Source of the DNA: Aradus depressus
Lineage: Eukaryota; Arthropoda; Insecta; Hemiptera; Aradidae
Assembly (NCBI GenBank): GCA_963662175.1
Contig: OY759224.1
Coordinates: 29,149,489 to 29,213,488 of the forward strand
Length of the DNA: 64,000 nucleotides
Reading direction: 5' to 3'
Shown: in pieces, positions 33,927 to 44,533 of the stretch
Position numbering within the stretch: the first letter of the stretch is position 1
How the letters are laid out: each line of letters opens with the position of its first letter
Program-made: the position numbers and the translations under genes
Notes under the pieces: generated by a model
Told to the model about the DNA's origin: nothing
The model's database searches: none
What the model saw: only the letters and a program-made list of their open reading frames with translations

Positions 33927-34294
33927 ACGTCTATAATTGAGCCACCACACTCTATCTCTGTGCTAAATTTCAAATTTTTAAGTCGAAAAGTTTCAGAGAA
34001 AATCGCCTGTGACTGACGAAGGGCGGACACCGAAGTGATTCCATAAGTGTTCCGTTTTTCTAATTTTAGCACGGAACACTAAAAATAAATAAAATTATAA
34101 TAAAAATACATAAAAATTTAAATAAATTAGAATATAAATAATATTTTCATTACGTCGAAAGTTACTATAGTGTTCACAGGATTTTTGTCCTTTTTTAAAA
34201 TTTTTTGAATTAGGTTGTCGGAAAACATGAAATTGCGGAGATAATTCAACATTAAATGTCTGACCCATTAAATAACTTCCCCTCTACATTGTAT

Positions 34295-35850
34295 AGCTAG
34301 GGATGTAATTATTAATTTCTTGAGCTGGGGATGTAATTATTAATTTCTTGAGCTAGGGAGGTAATTATTAACTCCTTGAGCTAGGGATGTAATTATTAAT
34401 TTCTTGAGCTAGGGATGTAATTATTAATTTCTTGAGCTGGGGATGTAATTATTAATTTCTTGAGCTAGGGATGTAATTGTTAATTTCTTGAGCTGGGGAT
34501 GTAATTATTAATTTCTTGATCTAGGGATGTAATTATTAATTTCTTGAGCTGGGGATGTAATTATTAATTTCTTGAGCTAGGGATGTAATTATTAACTCCT
34601 TGAGCTAGGGATGTAATTATTAATTTCTTGAGCTAGGGATGTAATTATTAATTTCTTGAGCTGGGGATGTAATTATTAATTTCTTGAGCTAGGGATGTAA
34701 TTATTAACTCCTTGAGCTAGGGATGTAATTATTAACTCCTTGAGGTAGGGATGTAATTATTAATTTCTTGAGCTAGGGATGTAATTATTAATTTCTTGAG
34801 CTGGGGATGTAATTATTAATTTCTTGAGCTAGGGATGTAATTATTAATTTCTTGAGCTAGGGATGTAATTATTAATTTCTTGAGCTAGGGATGTAATTAT
34901 TAATTTCTTGAGCTAGGGATGTAATTATTAATTTCTTGAGCTAGGGATGTAATTATTAATTTCTTGAGCTAGGGATGTAATTATTAATTTCTTGAGCTGG
35001 GGATGTAATTATTAATTTCTTGAGCTAGGGATGTAATTATTAATTTCTTGAGCTGGGGATGTAATTATTAATTTCTTGAGCTAGGGATGTAATTCATAAT
35101 TTCTTGAGCTAGGGATGCAATTATTAATTTCTTGAGCTAGGGATGTAATTATTAATTTCCTAGCTCAAGAAATTAATAATTACATCCCTAGCTCAAGAAA
35201 TTAATAATTACATCCCCAGCTCAAGAAATTAATAATTACATCCCTAGCTCAAGAAATTAATAATTACATCCCTAGCTCAAGAAATTAATAATTACATCCC
35301 TAGCTCAAGGAGTTAATAATTACATCCCTAGCTCAAGAAATTAATAATTACATCCCTAGCTCAAGAAATTAATAATTACATCCCTAGCTCAAGAAATTAA
35401 TAATTACATCCCTAGCTCAAGAAATTAATAATTACATCCCTAGCTCAAGAAATTAATAATTGCATCCCTAGCTCAAGAAATTAATAATTACATCCCCAGC
35501 TCAAGAAATTAATAATTACATCCCTAGCTCAAGAAATTAATAATTACATCCCCAGCTCAAGAACTTAATAATTACATCCCTAGCTCAAGAAATTAATAAT
35601 TACATCCCTAGCTCAAGAAATTAATAATTACATCCCCAGCTCAAGAAATTAATAATTACATCCCTAGCTCAAGGAGTTAATAATTACATCCCTAGCTCAA
35701 GAAATTAATAATTACATCCCCAGCTCAAGAAATTAATAATTACATCCCTAGCTCAAGAAATTAATAATTACATCCCTAGCTCAAGAAGTTAATAATTACA
35801 TCCCTAGCTCAAGAAATTAATAATTACATCCCTAGCTCAAGAAATTAATT
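34295..35850. repeat. 28-bp satellite forming a 1.55-kb palindrome
   Basis: Unit 'gagctagggatgtaatta' + 'ttaatttctt' (28 bp) is tandem on the + strand from about 34295 to 35160. It then runs in exact reverse-complement orientation from 35161 to about 35850, with no spacer at the junction ('attaatttcctagctcaaga'). There are roughly 30 units on the left and 25 on the right, with rare variants (gctggggatg, aactcctt). Flanking sequence is family D, whose terminal hairpin contains 'gtatagctggggaag', the probable seed. Confidence 0.95.
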
Positions 35851-36056
35851 TCCTGAGCTGGGGATGTTAATTGATGGTGATTCAATGACACTTTTTTTTT
35901 TTTTTTCTATTAAAGATCGTTATAACCACGTAATTGATCATATACATACGTAATGTAAAATGATTCGTCTTTCAGCCAATAAATCTGACGTGTTCTTAAA
36001 GATCTTCGCTAGAATTATTCACAGAAAATTCCTGCATTCTTAGCAGAGACTCCAAA

Positions 36057-36125
36057 ATGAAGTCATCGTTCTTCAAATTTCTCTTCATTGCTGTCATATG
36101 GCTGACCATCGTCTTGAACACAAAT
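36057..36125 (+). CDS. Exon 1 of candidate secreted-protein gene (signal peptide)
   Basis: ATG at 36057 in a good context (CCAAAATGA) opens 23 codons: a short basic/polar start MKSSFFK, then the hydrophobic stretch FLFIAVIWLTIVL, a textbook signal peptide. It ends on a codon boundary (phase 0) at the donor AAT|GTAAGTAAA (36126). The predicted product would enter the secretory pathway. Function unknown. I recognise no homologue. The exon is followed by a 3.5-kb intron holding a SINE, a Harbinger relic, a 52-bp array and a Jockey fragment. The gene model is my inference from splice signals and phase; RNA evidence is absent. Confidence 0.65.
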
Positions 36126-36394
36126 GTAAGTAAAAACATCATGTTATAAGGGTAAAAAATAAAGAAAAACCTGTTTCAAAAAATATTACCTATTTCACAA
36201 TATATATATAAATCTTTGCTTGATGTGGGGATATAAGTGTTTGTACTTGAGAAAGTATAGTGAAACCTCTCCTTAGCGGACATCGTTGGGTTTTTGTCCT
36301 TTATCAAGCGGAAAAAAATAAAATGAATAGGTTATTTGAAAAAAAAAAAGAATACACAGTAAAAATTAGTAAAATATAATTATAAATATACTTC

Positions 36395-36596
36395 GGGAGC
36401 CATGGTGGCCGTGCGGGCTAGAGCGTATAGCTTTGGTCGCATGGTCTAACCATGGTTCACGGGTTCGAATCCCATCCGGGAGTGAGTTTTATTTCGTAGA
36501 TAGAACTCCAATCCGGGGCCATGGATGTCGTAAATAATTAGATAACACAGTGACATGGCTAATATGCATCGAACATAAGACCAAAAAAAAATATAT
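36395..36596 (+). mobile_element. tRNA-derived SINE, family 2, full length
   Basis: Head 'gggagccatggtggccgtgc', B-box GGGTTCGAATCCC near 36460, A-rich 3' end. A 9-bp target duplication ATATACTTC lies at 36386-36394 and 36597-36605. It lies in intron 1 of the candidate secreted-protein gene. Confidence 0.85.
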
Positions 36597-36683
36597 ATAT
36601 ACTTCAAATTTTTCGAGCTAACCATTTGACGCTTTGAAATTTAAAATCCCATAGAGCCAGACACATGGAGATTTTTGGCTCTC

Positions 36684-37855
36684 AGGTTACCCATACACGA
36701 AGCAATCGATCGTCAGATGAATCTGCCGATCGACAATCGTTCGATGAATCGTTTAATGTAATGTTATCGGGTTGGATTGGTTGGTCTTCAGATCTATTTT
36801 TGATCTTTAAGAAATTTTCATGCACTCATCGTACAGATTAATTGCTTGTGCAATTGATTGTATGGTATAAGTGGTTATCGTGGCGACAATCAAGGAGGTT
36901 ATAATAGGTTTATCTATAATAATAACCTTTTAAACACAAAAGTGAAGTGGAAGAGATTAGGTATTTTTGCTTTCCTGTATTTATAAGTATTGTGATATAT
37001 GATACGCATAACAGTGTCCATTTTATATATAATTGGAAATAATTTATTTGCCAACTCGCCGTTAGTCTCTGCCGTCATCTTTAGATAATTGTGCCAGTCT
37101 TTGAATGGAATTTCAACTCGTTCAATAGACTTATGTGCGAAAATTGTTTTCTTTTCATTAACCACCCTTTTCTCCAAACTACTCTGTTTTTTTTGCGTTT
37201 AATTTTATTACATAACAAAACAGCCGCAGATAACAACAAAAGATTGACCTCCATTGCGTCGACTGAGATATATCGAATAGTTTGTGCGCTCCTAAAGGTA
37301 CCCATACACGAAGCAAATCTATCGTCAGATTATCTTCAGATTGATTAGACGATATTAAGGTACCCATACACGAAGCAAATCTATCGTCAGATTTATCTTC
37401 AGATTGATTAGACGATAAATCTGACTATATTAGGAGCGCACACACAGTTCGATATATCTCAGTCGACGCAATGGAGCAGGATGTTATTTGCGGCTGTTTT
37501 GTTGTGTAATAAAATGAACGGAAAAAAAACAAACATTAGTTTGGACAAAAGGGTAGTTAATGAAAATAAAACTATTTTCGCACATCAGCTTTATAAAATG
37601 TTCTAAATTATCTCTAGACCAGGTGCACATATCACAGTTTAATGAAGGAAAATTATAAAAACAGGAAAGTTAAAACACCTAATCTCTTCCACTTCACTTT
37701 TGTGTTTAAAAGGTTATTATTATAGATAAACTTATTATAACCTCCTTGATTATCGCCACGATAACCACATACACCATACAATCAATTGTACAAGTGATTA
37801 ATCTGTTCGATGATTGCATGAAAATTTCTTCAGATCAAAAATGAAGACCGACCAA
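36684..37855. mobile_element. Rearranged PIF/Harbinger fold-back
   Basis: Two long inverted arms (about 36760-37295 and 37430-37855) share 'cttttgtgtttaaaaggtta', 'cctccttgattRtcgccacg' and 'tatatctcagtcgacgcaat' in opposite orientation. Between them the terminal phrase 'acccatacacgaagcaaatc' occurs twice in direct order (37303, 37361), and a variant starts the element at 36684. A transposase relic lies in the left arm. The right arm is cut off by the 52-bp array. Confidence 0.65.
36914..37305 (-). pseudogene. PIF/Harbinger transposase N-terminal relic
   Basis: The first minus frame (start 37305) reads KKNRVVWRKGWLMKRKQFSHISLLNEL, given here in parts: basic KKNRVVWRKGWL, then KRKQFSH and LLNEL. 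A one-base shift then moves to the overlapping frame ending 36914, with FKDWHNYLKMTAET. Together these match the start of Harbinger nucleases (basic RRxWWxxxWL, then LLxEL, then FxNYLRMxxxxF). Frameshifted and truncated; no DDE residues. Confidence 0.7.
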
Positions 37856-38770
37856 TTCTGTCTCTCTTTGTAGCCTCCCTTTGTACAGGTCACTCTCCCT
37901 TCCTCTCCCCTGTCTCTCTTTGTAGCCTCCCTTTGTACAGGTCACTCTCCCTTCCCCTCCCCTGTCTCTCTTTGTAGCCTCCCTTTGTACAGGTCACTCT
38001 CCCTTCCCCTCCCCTATCTCTCTTTGTAGCCTCCCTTTGTACAGGTCACTCTCCCTTCCCCTCCCCTATCTCTCTTTGTAGCCTCCCTTTGTACAGGTCA
38101 CTCTCCCTTCCCCTCCCCTGTCTCTCTTTGTAGCCTCCCTTTGTACAGGTCACTCTCCCTTCCCCTCCCCTATCTCTCTTTGTAGCCTCCCTTTGTACAG
38201 GTCACTCTCCCTTCTCCTCCCGTGTCTCTCTTTGTAGCCTCCCTTTGTACAGGTCACTCTGCCTTCCCCTTCCCTGTCTCTCTTTGTAGCCTCCCTTTGT
38301 ACAGGTCACTCTCCCTTCTCCTCCCCTGTCTCTCTTTGTAGCCTCCCTTTGTACAGGTCACTCTGCCTTCCCCTTCCCTGTCTCTCTTTGTAGCCTCCCT
38401 TTGTACAGGTCACTCTCCCTTCTCCTCTCCTGTCTCTCTTTGTAGCCTCCCTTTGTACAGGTCACTCTGCCTTCCCCTTCCCTGTCTCTCTTTGTAGCCT
38501 CCCTTTGTACAGGCCACTCTTCCTTCTCCTCCCCTGTCTCTCTTTGTAGCCTCCCTTTGTACAGGTCACTCTGCCTTCCCCTTCCCTGTCTCTCTTTGTA
38601 GCCTCCCTTTGTACAGGTCACTCTCCCTTCTCCTCCCCTGTCTCTCTTTGTAGCCTCCCTTTGTACAGGTCACTCTGCCTTCCCCTTCCCTGCCTCTCTT
38701 TGTAGCCTCCCTTTGTACAGGTCACTCTCCCTTCCCCTCCCCTGTCTCTCTTTGTAGCCTCCCTTTGCAC
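37856..38770. repeat. 52-bp minisatellite, about 17.5 copies
   Basis: Anchor 'tctctctttgtagcctccct' repeats with an exact 52-bp period (37861, 37913, ...). Each unit also carries 'ttgtacaggtcactctccct' and a C/T-rich block. The minus frame at 38358-38621 is a by-product of the array. It lies in intron 1 of the candidate gene. Confidence 0.95.
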
Positions 38771-38936
38771 CAAGTTCTGATGTAAGCTACCCCTCTTTAG
38801 ATCGAGATATTACCTCCGGTTGTTCGAACTTTGCCATAGTGCACATAACACTTTTCTCCTGTATTTTTGATTAATGTTTTCAATGTACACACAACTAACT
38901 TCTATTAATATTCAAAAAAACATTTTTTAGATAGTC

Positions 38937-39571
38937 TTCTTTACTATATTTAATGTGAACCTTAACGAAAATCCCATCCCTTTATTAAACGAAGTCCGCT
39001 ATCTAGGCCTTATACTCGACAAACGACTAATTTGGAATCCTCACATGAGACTGAAAAGACAAGAAATGAACAGACGTTATAAACTTCTACTAAGACTACT
39101 AGACAAAAGATCCAAACTAACTTTGACAACAAAACGACTTATATACAACGCAATACTCAAACCTATGTGGACTTCCGGACTTGAACTCTGGGGTTCTGCC
39201 AAGGCTTTCAATCTCCAGCGCATCCAATCCTTTCAATCCAAAATCCTCCGTACAATAGCCAATGCTCCTTACTACGTCTCCAACAAAACTCTTCACACTG
39301 ACCTTAACATACCTTTCATCACTGAAGTCGCTAAATCCAAATATAAAAAATGATTTTCTCTTATAATTATAAACGAGAGAAAAACAGTGACTAGGGAGTG
39401 TCACCCCTGGGTGATTTCTCCCCTCATGACATTTTGACATTGCCAATACCTCTCGTTACTTTATTATTAGCACATTTATTATATCATTTACCGTTACTTT
39501 ATTAGCACATTTGCTTGTTGTATTTATTTGAATACAGTTGTGAATACCTATTTGTAAAGAAAAAAAAAAAA
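38937..39571 (+). mobile_element. Jockey-type LINE C, 5'-truncated copy
   Basis: Coding remnant from about 38955 to the stop at about 39351, then a 3' UTR ('gactagggagtgtcacccct') and poly(A) at 39559-39571. It ends about 70 bp upstream of exon 2 of the candidate gene. Antisense relative at 29408-29868. Confidence 0.8.
38955..39353 (+). pseudogene. Jockey LINE C ORF2 C-terminal fragment
   Basis: Reads NEVRYLGLILDKRLIWNPHM, LWGSAKAFNLQRIQSFQSK and KTLHTDLNIPFITEVAKSK, the post-RT region of Jockey ORF2. A deletion near the end removes the usual PPRRL...RRW tail. RT catalytic motifs are missing. Confidence 0.8.
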
Positions 39572-39639
39572 ATGATTGTAATAGCCCGATGGGAAAGTTC
39601 TGTGGAACTGCTATCTGATAATTTTTTTTATATTTCCAG

Positions 39640-39711
39640 GAAGGTAAAATCATGCCTGATGGTTGGACAAGTGACGCCTACTCTCCATTCTCTTACTCTG
39701 GGCAGTTCCAA
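39640..39711 (+). CDS. Exon 2 of candidate secreted-protein gene
   Basis: Acceptor TATATTTCCAG|GAAGG and donor TTCCAA|GTAAGTCGA bound 72 bp, exactly 24 codons, phase 0 at both ends and open in the frame set by exon 1. The peptide begins EGKIMPDGW and ends SYSGQFQ: polar and aromatic, with no Cys. The intron sequence just after the donor ('atgtataattggggtgaatt') is repeated after exon 3, which suggests the two exons arose by duplication. Identity and function unknown. Confidence 0.6.
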
Positions 39712-39798
39712 GTAAGTCGAGATCCTAGATGTAAGCAATATGTATAATTGGGGTGAATTATTTTTACCTTTTTTTTTATGAATAGCTTTATTGTTTAT

Positions 39799-39882
39799 GG
39801 ATGCACCTTGCACGTGTGCAACATCACCCGTTCATCTTTTTGGGTGCACCTTGCACTTGTGCAACATCACCCGTTCATCTTT
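39799..39882. repeat. Two-copy direct repeat of about 41 bp
   Basis: 'tgcaccttgcacgtgtgcaa' followed by 'catcacccgttcatcttt' is immediately repeated with one change (cgtgtg to ttgtg). Located in intron 2. Confidence 0.8.
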
Positions 39883-40009
39883 GTGGAGGGAGCTCGAGAT
39901 CTGAGAAGTGTTTAAGTGAGGCTGAGGAGTGCCGGGGGCGACCAACAGCTGAACACTGGGTAGCCGGTCTCCGTCAACAACTGCCAAATCCAGTTCCAGG
40001 TACTGCGAA

Positions 40010-40380
40010 TCAACTGCATCCTGTCTGAATGGACTGCATCCTTCTTACATCAAGGACTATGTGTCCTGCAATCTCGATGCCCCCATGTGAACATTTCGGG
40101 TTGTTCTTCCTCCTAAAGAAGAAGAGTTTGGAGTTAAAATCTCCGTGACCTAATAATATCTGGGACATATAGTGGTCAGGCTGTACCCACATCGAGCCAA
40201 GGCGTACCCGGACATCCGGACTTCGTGACCATCGTTGTTGGCATTTTCCCACAATCCATTCCTGGGCAATGTCCTTGCAACGCTTTGGTCTGGACTGCCC
40301 GCGCAACTTTTCTTCCAGGGCTAGGCGTAAGGGCTCATCAATATCTACTTCTAAAGGCATAATGCGTCGTCTACAGTTGT
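40010..40380 (-). pseudogene. R1-clade-like LINE ORF2 C-terminal fragment
   Basis: The minus frame contains CQQRWSRSPDVRVRLG, HYMSQILLGHGDFNSKLFFF and then IEIAGHIVLDV. The order W-x-R...TGHG-x-F...(Cys/His)...HxxxxC resembles the tail of R1-type ORF2, although the zinc-ligand Cys residues are largely lost (NPKCSHGG remains). RT is absent. A related scrap lies at about 41680-41800. Confidence 0.5.
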
Positions 40381-40904
40381 TGCGTACGAAACAGACCAGA
40401 TCAATTTTCCCCTTTTTATGGGTATGGTAGAGGATAGAAATGGTACTCTAGGTTGATATAGGAAATGGCCTGCCTGAAGAGATAAAGACGCTCTCCCCTC
40501 CCTACCAGAGGGAACCTCAGTATGCAGAAGGATTTCCCGGACTCTAGACGAATGTAAGAGGCGCCTCTGTAGTCAACAAGTATATAAGAGGACCTTCCCG
40601 AGACCAGACGTATGTGAGAAGAACCTCCGGACTCAAACTTACAGTACTGTATGGAAGTAGATGAGACCCTGAATACACCGGCTGTCCCGGCGTATTACCT
40701 CAAACTAAGTACCTTACTTTCTGTTTCTACCATTTCCTCCCTCTATATAATTTCATGTTCATTTTCTCTAATACAGTCCACTTGCTCCCAATACAAAAAA
40801 TAGCTACCATTCAAAACAACAGTACTTCTTCGCTTCTATCGTGCTTTTTCCCAAATTATATCAACCGCAAGGTTCATGATATCAAATTAGGTACCTAAAG
40901 GTAA

Positions 40905-41567
40905 CAACTAGTGTCTACGCACAACTTCGTAGACACGGCAATTCTCTAAAGTGGACTGTATGCGATCGGTGCTAGATCATTAAAATCTAGTTAACACAAA
41001 ACGAGACAAACTTCCATTCTTTTAATATTTCTTAAAGCTACTATGTACTCACGATTGGTGGCGTTCTGGACTGGAATTAGCCGCTTCTGCAAGGTACATA
41101 ATAAACAGGGGGGGGGGGGGGGGGGGGGGGAACACAATTAATGAGTGAAATATAGGGTGCCTGGCCAGGCTTGTACCAAATTGATTAGGGATTTTACTGT
41201 TCTCTTGACTATAAGCAAACATAAATAGATTAGCGTAGGTAACACTATTAACGTTTCCCACGATGGAAACCACTAGTCATAAACTGACACAAACTTTTGC
41301 CTATCACACGAGAATGGCCTGGTCAAACACACTCGATGACGCCGGGGCCGAAACTCCACTTTGAGTCTAACACGCGAGAATGGCCTGGGTCAAGCTCACA
41401 CGTTGACGCCAGGGCTGAAACTCCACTTTGAGTCTAACACGCGAGAATGGCCTGGGTCAAGCTCACACGTTGACGCCAGGGCTGAAACTCCACTTTGAGT
41501 CTAACACGCGAGAATGGCCTGGGTCAAGCTCACACGTTGACGCCAGGGCTGAAACTGCACTCTGGTC
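40905..41567. repeat. Family E copy with 67-bp tandem repeat
   Basis: Related to 18405-18988. Within it, 'aaactccactttgagtctaa' recurs at 41351, 41418, 41485 and (changed) 41552: a 67-bp period over about four units. A G-run of about 23 bases lies at 41108-41130. No frame of note. Confidence 0.7.
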
Positions 41568-41679
41568 CCAGGACCAAGTTGGTCCAGAGGGAGGGGGTAA
41601 TATTCAGGGATTACCACTCCCTGACCATAACAAATGTAGGCCCAAACAACTAGATATATCACTAATCCCATACAGTCGA

Positions 41680-41800
41680 GGCGTTCCCGGGCATCCGTAA
41701 AGTATGCAATGTATACTTCGTGACCATCGATTCCTCGTCTGGTCTGGACTGTCAACGTTTCTCTTCTTCCAGAGCTAGGGGTAAGGGCTCATCAATTGTG
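41680..41800 (-). pseudogene. Small R1-like LINE scrap
   Basis: 'ggtctggactgtcaacgttt' and 'agctaggggtaagggctcat' repeat, with changes, the stretch at 40288-40340 of the R1-like fragment. Too short for more. Confidence 0.4.
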
Positions 41801-41955
41801 GGGCGATACCACCAACCAGCAGCAGCGTACCTACGGCCGCAAATACTCCGGCATAGAATGTCTTACACGAGTAGCCGAGGCCCTACGTCGCGCTGGCGCG
41901 TTGAAAGTTTGATTTTACCTGAAAAACATCTGAATTTCCTTCTCACTCCCTAAGT

Positions 41956-42415
41956 TTTACTTTCCCAGGTGTATGAAGTACAGGGAAAGTTAGATAATCG
42001 GTCAGAAATTTGATGAGTTTCCACCGGACGGATGAGAGGGGACTCAACCAACAAATGTATTATGAGGATACAGAAGCTCCTATGTAAGTCAACTATTAAT
42101 TTTTAGCTCGAACGGTCATTTGGTTTTGGAGGGAGAGCGAAAACTTAATTGGTTAATCCGTGCTGGGGAAGTACATAGCCGGTGAATAGCTGACAATGTA
42201 CTTCGCTAGTACGAATTCACGAAGTAAATTTTTGAGCTCTCACTGAAAACAACCGTTTTAGCTAAAAAAACAATGGTCAACTTACAGAGGAACTTAGGGA
42301 TTTATCGTATTCACAGATACTGACATTTAGCGGGAAGGAATATGAATTATGTAACATCAAATTTCTCACCGATTTTATAACTTCCATACTTCGTGTAGCT
42401 GGAAGTAACAAAGAA
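41956..42415. repeat. Two abutting family D fragments
   Basis: The first (41956-42185) ends 'gtgctggggaagtacatagc'. The second (about 42195-42415) ends at the terminal hairpin 'cttccatacttcgtgtagct'. Intron 2. Confidence 0.6.
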
Positions 42416-42659
42416 CTACTTGATATTTATATTTAATTATTCCACGATGAAAGCATCTAAGTGTCAAACTGTTTCTTTAAGATGGAGACATGATTAGTCA
42501 TTTACATTTAATGTAGCATTATTCATTTAGAGTACAATTTCACAATTTGTAAAATGAAATATAAAAATAATTAAAATGAATATAATGAGAAAACACTAAT
42601 AACTAATTAAATAACTTCTAAGTTGAGAAACGCGGACATATTGTGGAAACTTGTAATAA
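42416..42659. other. AT-rich intron sequence
   Basis: No recognisable feature. Confidence 0.3.
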
Positions 42660-43090
42660 ATAAATAAAACAAACTTATTTTTGAAATATTGTCTATTCCA
42701 CTAAAGATATATATACATATATAACTACCGGTTTCGGCTTTATACCATCGTCAGGTCTAGTTATGAACTAAGTCAGTTTGCAGAGAGCGACCCTTCAAAT
42801 ACATCTCAGGTCAAAGGGGGCTATTAGAACTTGGGAGTCCCCCGGCTGTACCGTTAGCTAACTCATGAAATATTTCTTAACAAAACCTAGTTCTAAATTT
42901 ACATAAAACAATGTCACTAGACTAATACGGGAAAAATAACAAATAAATAAGTACAAATACAAGTAAATAATAAAAAATAGAAATAAAATTAATAACAATG
43001 TTAAGATTTAGATAACTTGAAACATATATGTGGAACCAAATATTAATAACAGATAATACAAACATATATGTGGAAACAGAACTGGTTTAG
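42660..43090 (-). mobile_element. Penelope-like terminal repeat, family B
   Basis: Close copy of 31100-31545 with the same hammerhead-like motif (42725-42753, minus). Intron 2 of the candidate gene. Confidence 0.6.
42725..42753 (-). ncRNA. Hammerhead ribozyme-like motif
   Basis: Same core as 31183-31212: CTGACGAT, short GG/CC stem, GAAACCGGTA on the minus strand. Confidence 0.6.
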
Positions 43091-43247
43091 GGTGTTAACA
43101 AAGGGGAATCAAGAAAGTATTTGCCTACAATTTTTCTCTTTTTTCCGATGTTTTAGAGAGTTTTCAAACTATGATAAATTTTTTTTATCAGCCCTATGGT
43201 GTGGTTTTGTGCAGCTCCGATCTACTTATATCTTTTTATATTCACAG

Positions 43248-43328
43248 GGGCCTCCATATGAACCTAGACATTCGTACAAATCCCATAGTTCAACGAGACG
43301 AAGTCCCCCGAAGCAGCCCCAAGTACGA
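43248..43328 (+). CDS. Exon 3 of candidate secreted-protein gene
   Basis: Acceptor TATATTCACAG|GGGCC and donor TACGA|GTAAGTAAC bound 81 bp (27 codons), phase 0 at both ends, open in the same frame as exons 1 and 2. An alternative donor CAA|GTACGA at 43323 would give 25 codons in the same phase. The peptide begins GPPYEPRHSYKSHS and ends RSPPKQPQVR: basic, Pro/Ser-rich, probably disordered. The post-donor sequence 'atgtataattagggtgaatt' mirrors that after exon 2. Confidence 0.6.
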
Positions 43329-43389
43329 GTAAGTAACATGTATAATTAGGGTGAATTACTTTTTTCTGATGAAAAATATATAATATATA

Positions 43390-43601
43390 TAAATCATGGC
43401 CAATGTACTTCCTCTCAGAATGAATTAATCAATTAACTTTTCGCTCCCCCTCCAAATCCAGTCGGCCATTTCAGTCGGCCAAATCCAGTCGGCCATTTCC
43501 TCTAATATTAAACAGTACACTTACATAGGGGCTCGTAAATCCTCATAATACATTGGTGTCGTACTTATGGGATTGAGAATTCACATATGAAATTATATTT
43601 C
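43390..43601. repeat. Family D fragment
   Basis: 'tgtacttcctctcagaatga' and 'cttttcgctccccctccaaa' match the family D left end. A short duplication 'aatccagtcggccatttc' occurs inside. Intron 3. Confidence 0.55.
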
Positions 43602-43613
43602 AATATTACATGT

Positions 43614-44136
43614 GACCTCAAAAGACGATTTGGACGACTGAAATCAATCATCGGACGACGATCGACATTATCGCTTGAAAACAAACTTCACATTTACAAC
43701 ACTATACTAAAATCCATCTGGTTTCGACATCCAGATATGGGGATCAGCCAAAAAATCAAACATACAACGTCTTCAGTCAATACAATCCATCATACTACGC
43801 CACATTGCCAATGCGCCATTTTACGTTTCCAACCTCACATTACATAATGACCTCAACATCCCATTTGTACCTTCTGTTATCAAGAGACGATATCAAAATT
43901 TTCACGACAAACTCCATCATCATGCCAATCCACTTATTCTTCAATTATCCAAGAACACTCTCCCCACAAATCCGCCACGACGTCTCAAGCGGGCATGGCA
44001 GAGGGACCTGCTCCAGGACTAGCCTGGACTCCTCTTCGGTCACGTACCTCAGCAGTACAGCGACAAACTTGCCACCGCACATCATCACAATCACTAGTGA
44101 CAAATGTTGTCGTTGTGAATATGTAAATAAATAAAT
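43614..44136 (+). mobile_element. Jockey-type LINE, 523-bp 5'-truncated copy
   Basis: Perfect 12-bp target-site duplication AATATTACATGT (43602-43613 and 44137-44148). The coding remnant reads KRRFGRLKSIIGRRSTLSLE, shifts frame near 43735, continues ANAPFYVSNLTLHNDLNIP, and ends NPPRRLKRAWQRDLLQD with a stop near 44023. A related but distinct family from A-C. Intron 3. Confidence 0.85.
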
Positions 44137-44255
44137 AATATTACATGTCCGAATACAAATTTTGCGTTTTCTGTCGATATAGTGGAAATACTAATAAATA
44201 AAGCACTTTTTTATTGAACACTTATATTTTCTAATTCCACAAATATATACATGTG

Positions 44256-44283
44256 TACCGGTTTCGGTTTACGCCATCGTCAG
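44256..44283 (-). ncRNA. Hammerhead ribozyme-like motif
   Basis: Minus strand CTGACGAT, stem GG...CC with loop CGTAAA, then GAAACCGGTA. Same type as 31183-31212. Confidence 0.6.
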
Positions 44284-44533
44284 CACAAGGTTCAACAATA
44301 ATGGAGATATGAGCTAGGCAGACATATTTATATTAACTTAAGAGTACCTGGGGTAGGAGGGGTCCTCCTCCCTAGGGGGTGGAAATCCCTAATCTAACGT
44401 ATTTTCTAACTGTGGATATATTTGAAAATGAGAAAATAACAAGAAACCAAAATAAAATGAAATATAAAATGTTCTATGAAATGTTCTATGAAATAACATG
44501 AATGTTATCATATGTCTGAGTAGTAGAATATTT

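Noticed and set aside
34295..35850. CRISPR-like array of 28-bp repeats
   Set aside because: Repeats are contiguous with no spacers, the array inverts at its centre, and the genome is eukaryotic.
38358..38621. Minus frame with repeated KGGYKERQ peptide
   Set aside because: By-product of the 52-bp minisatellite.
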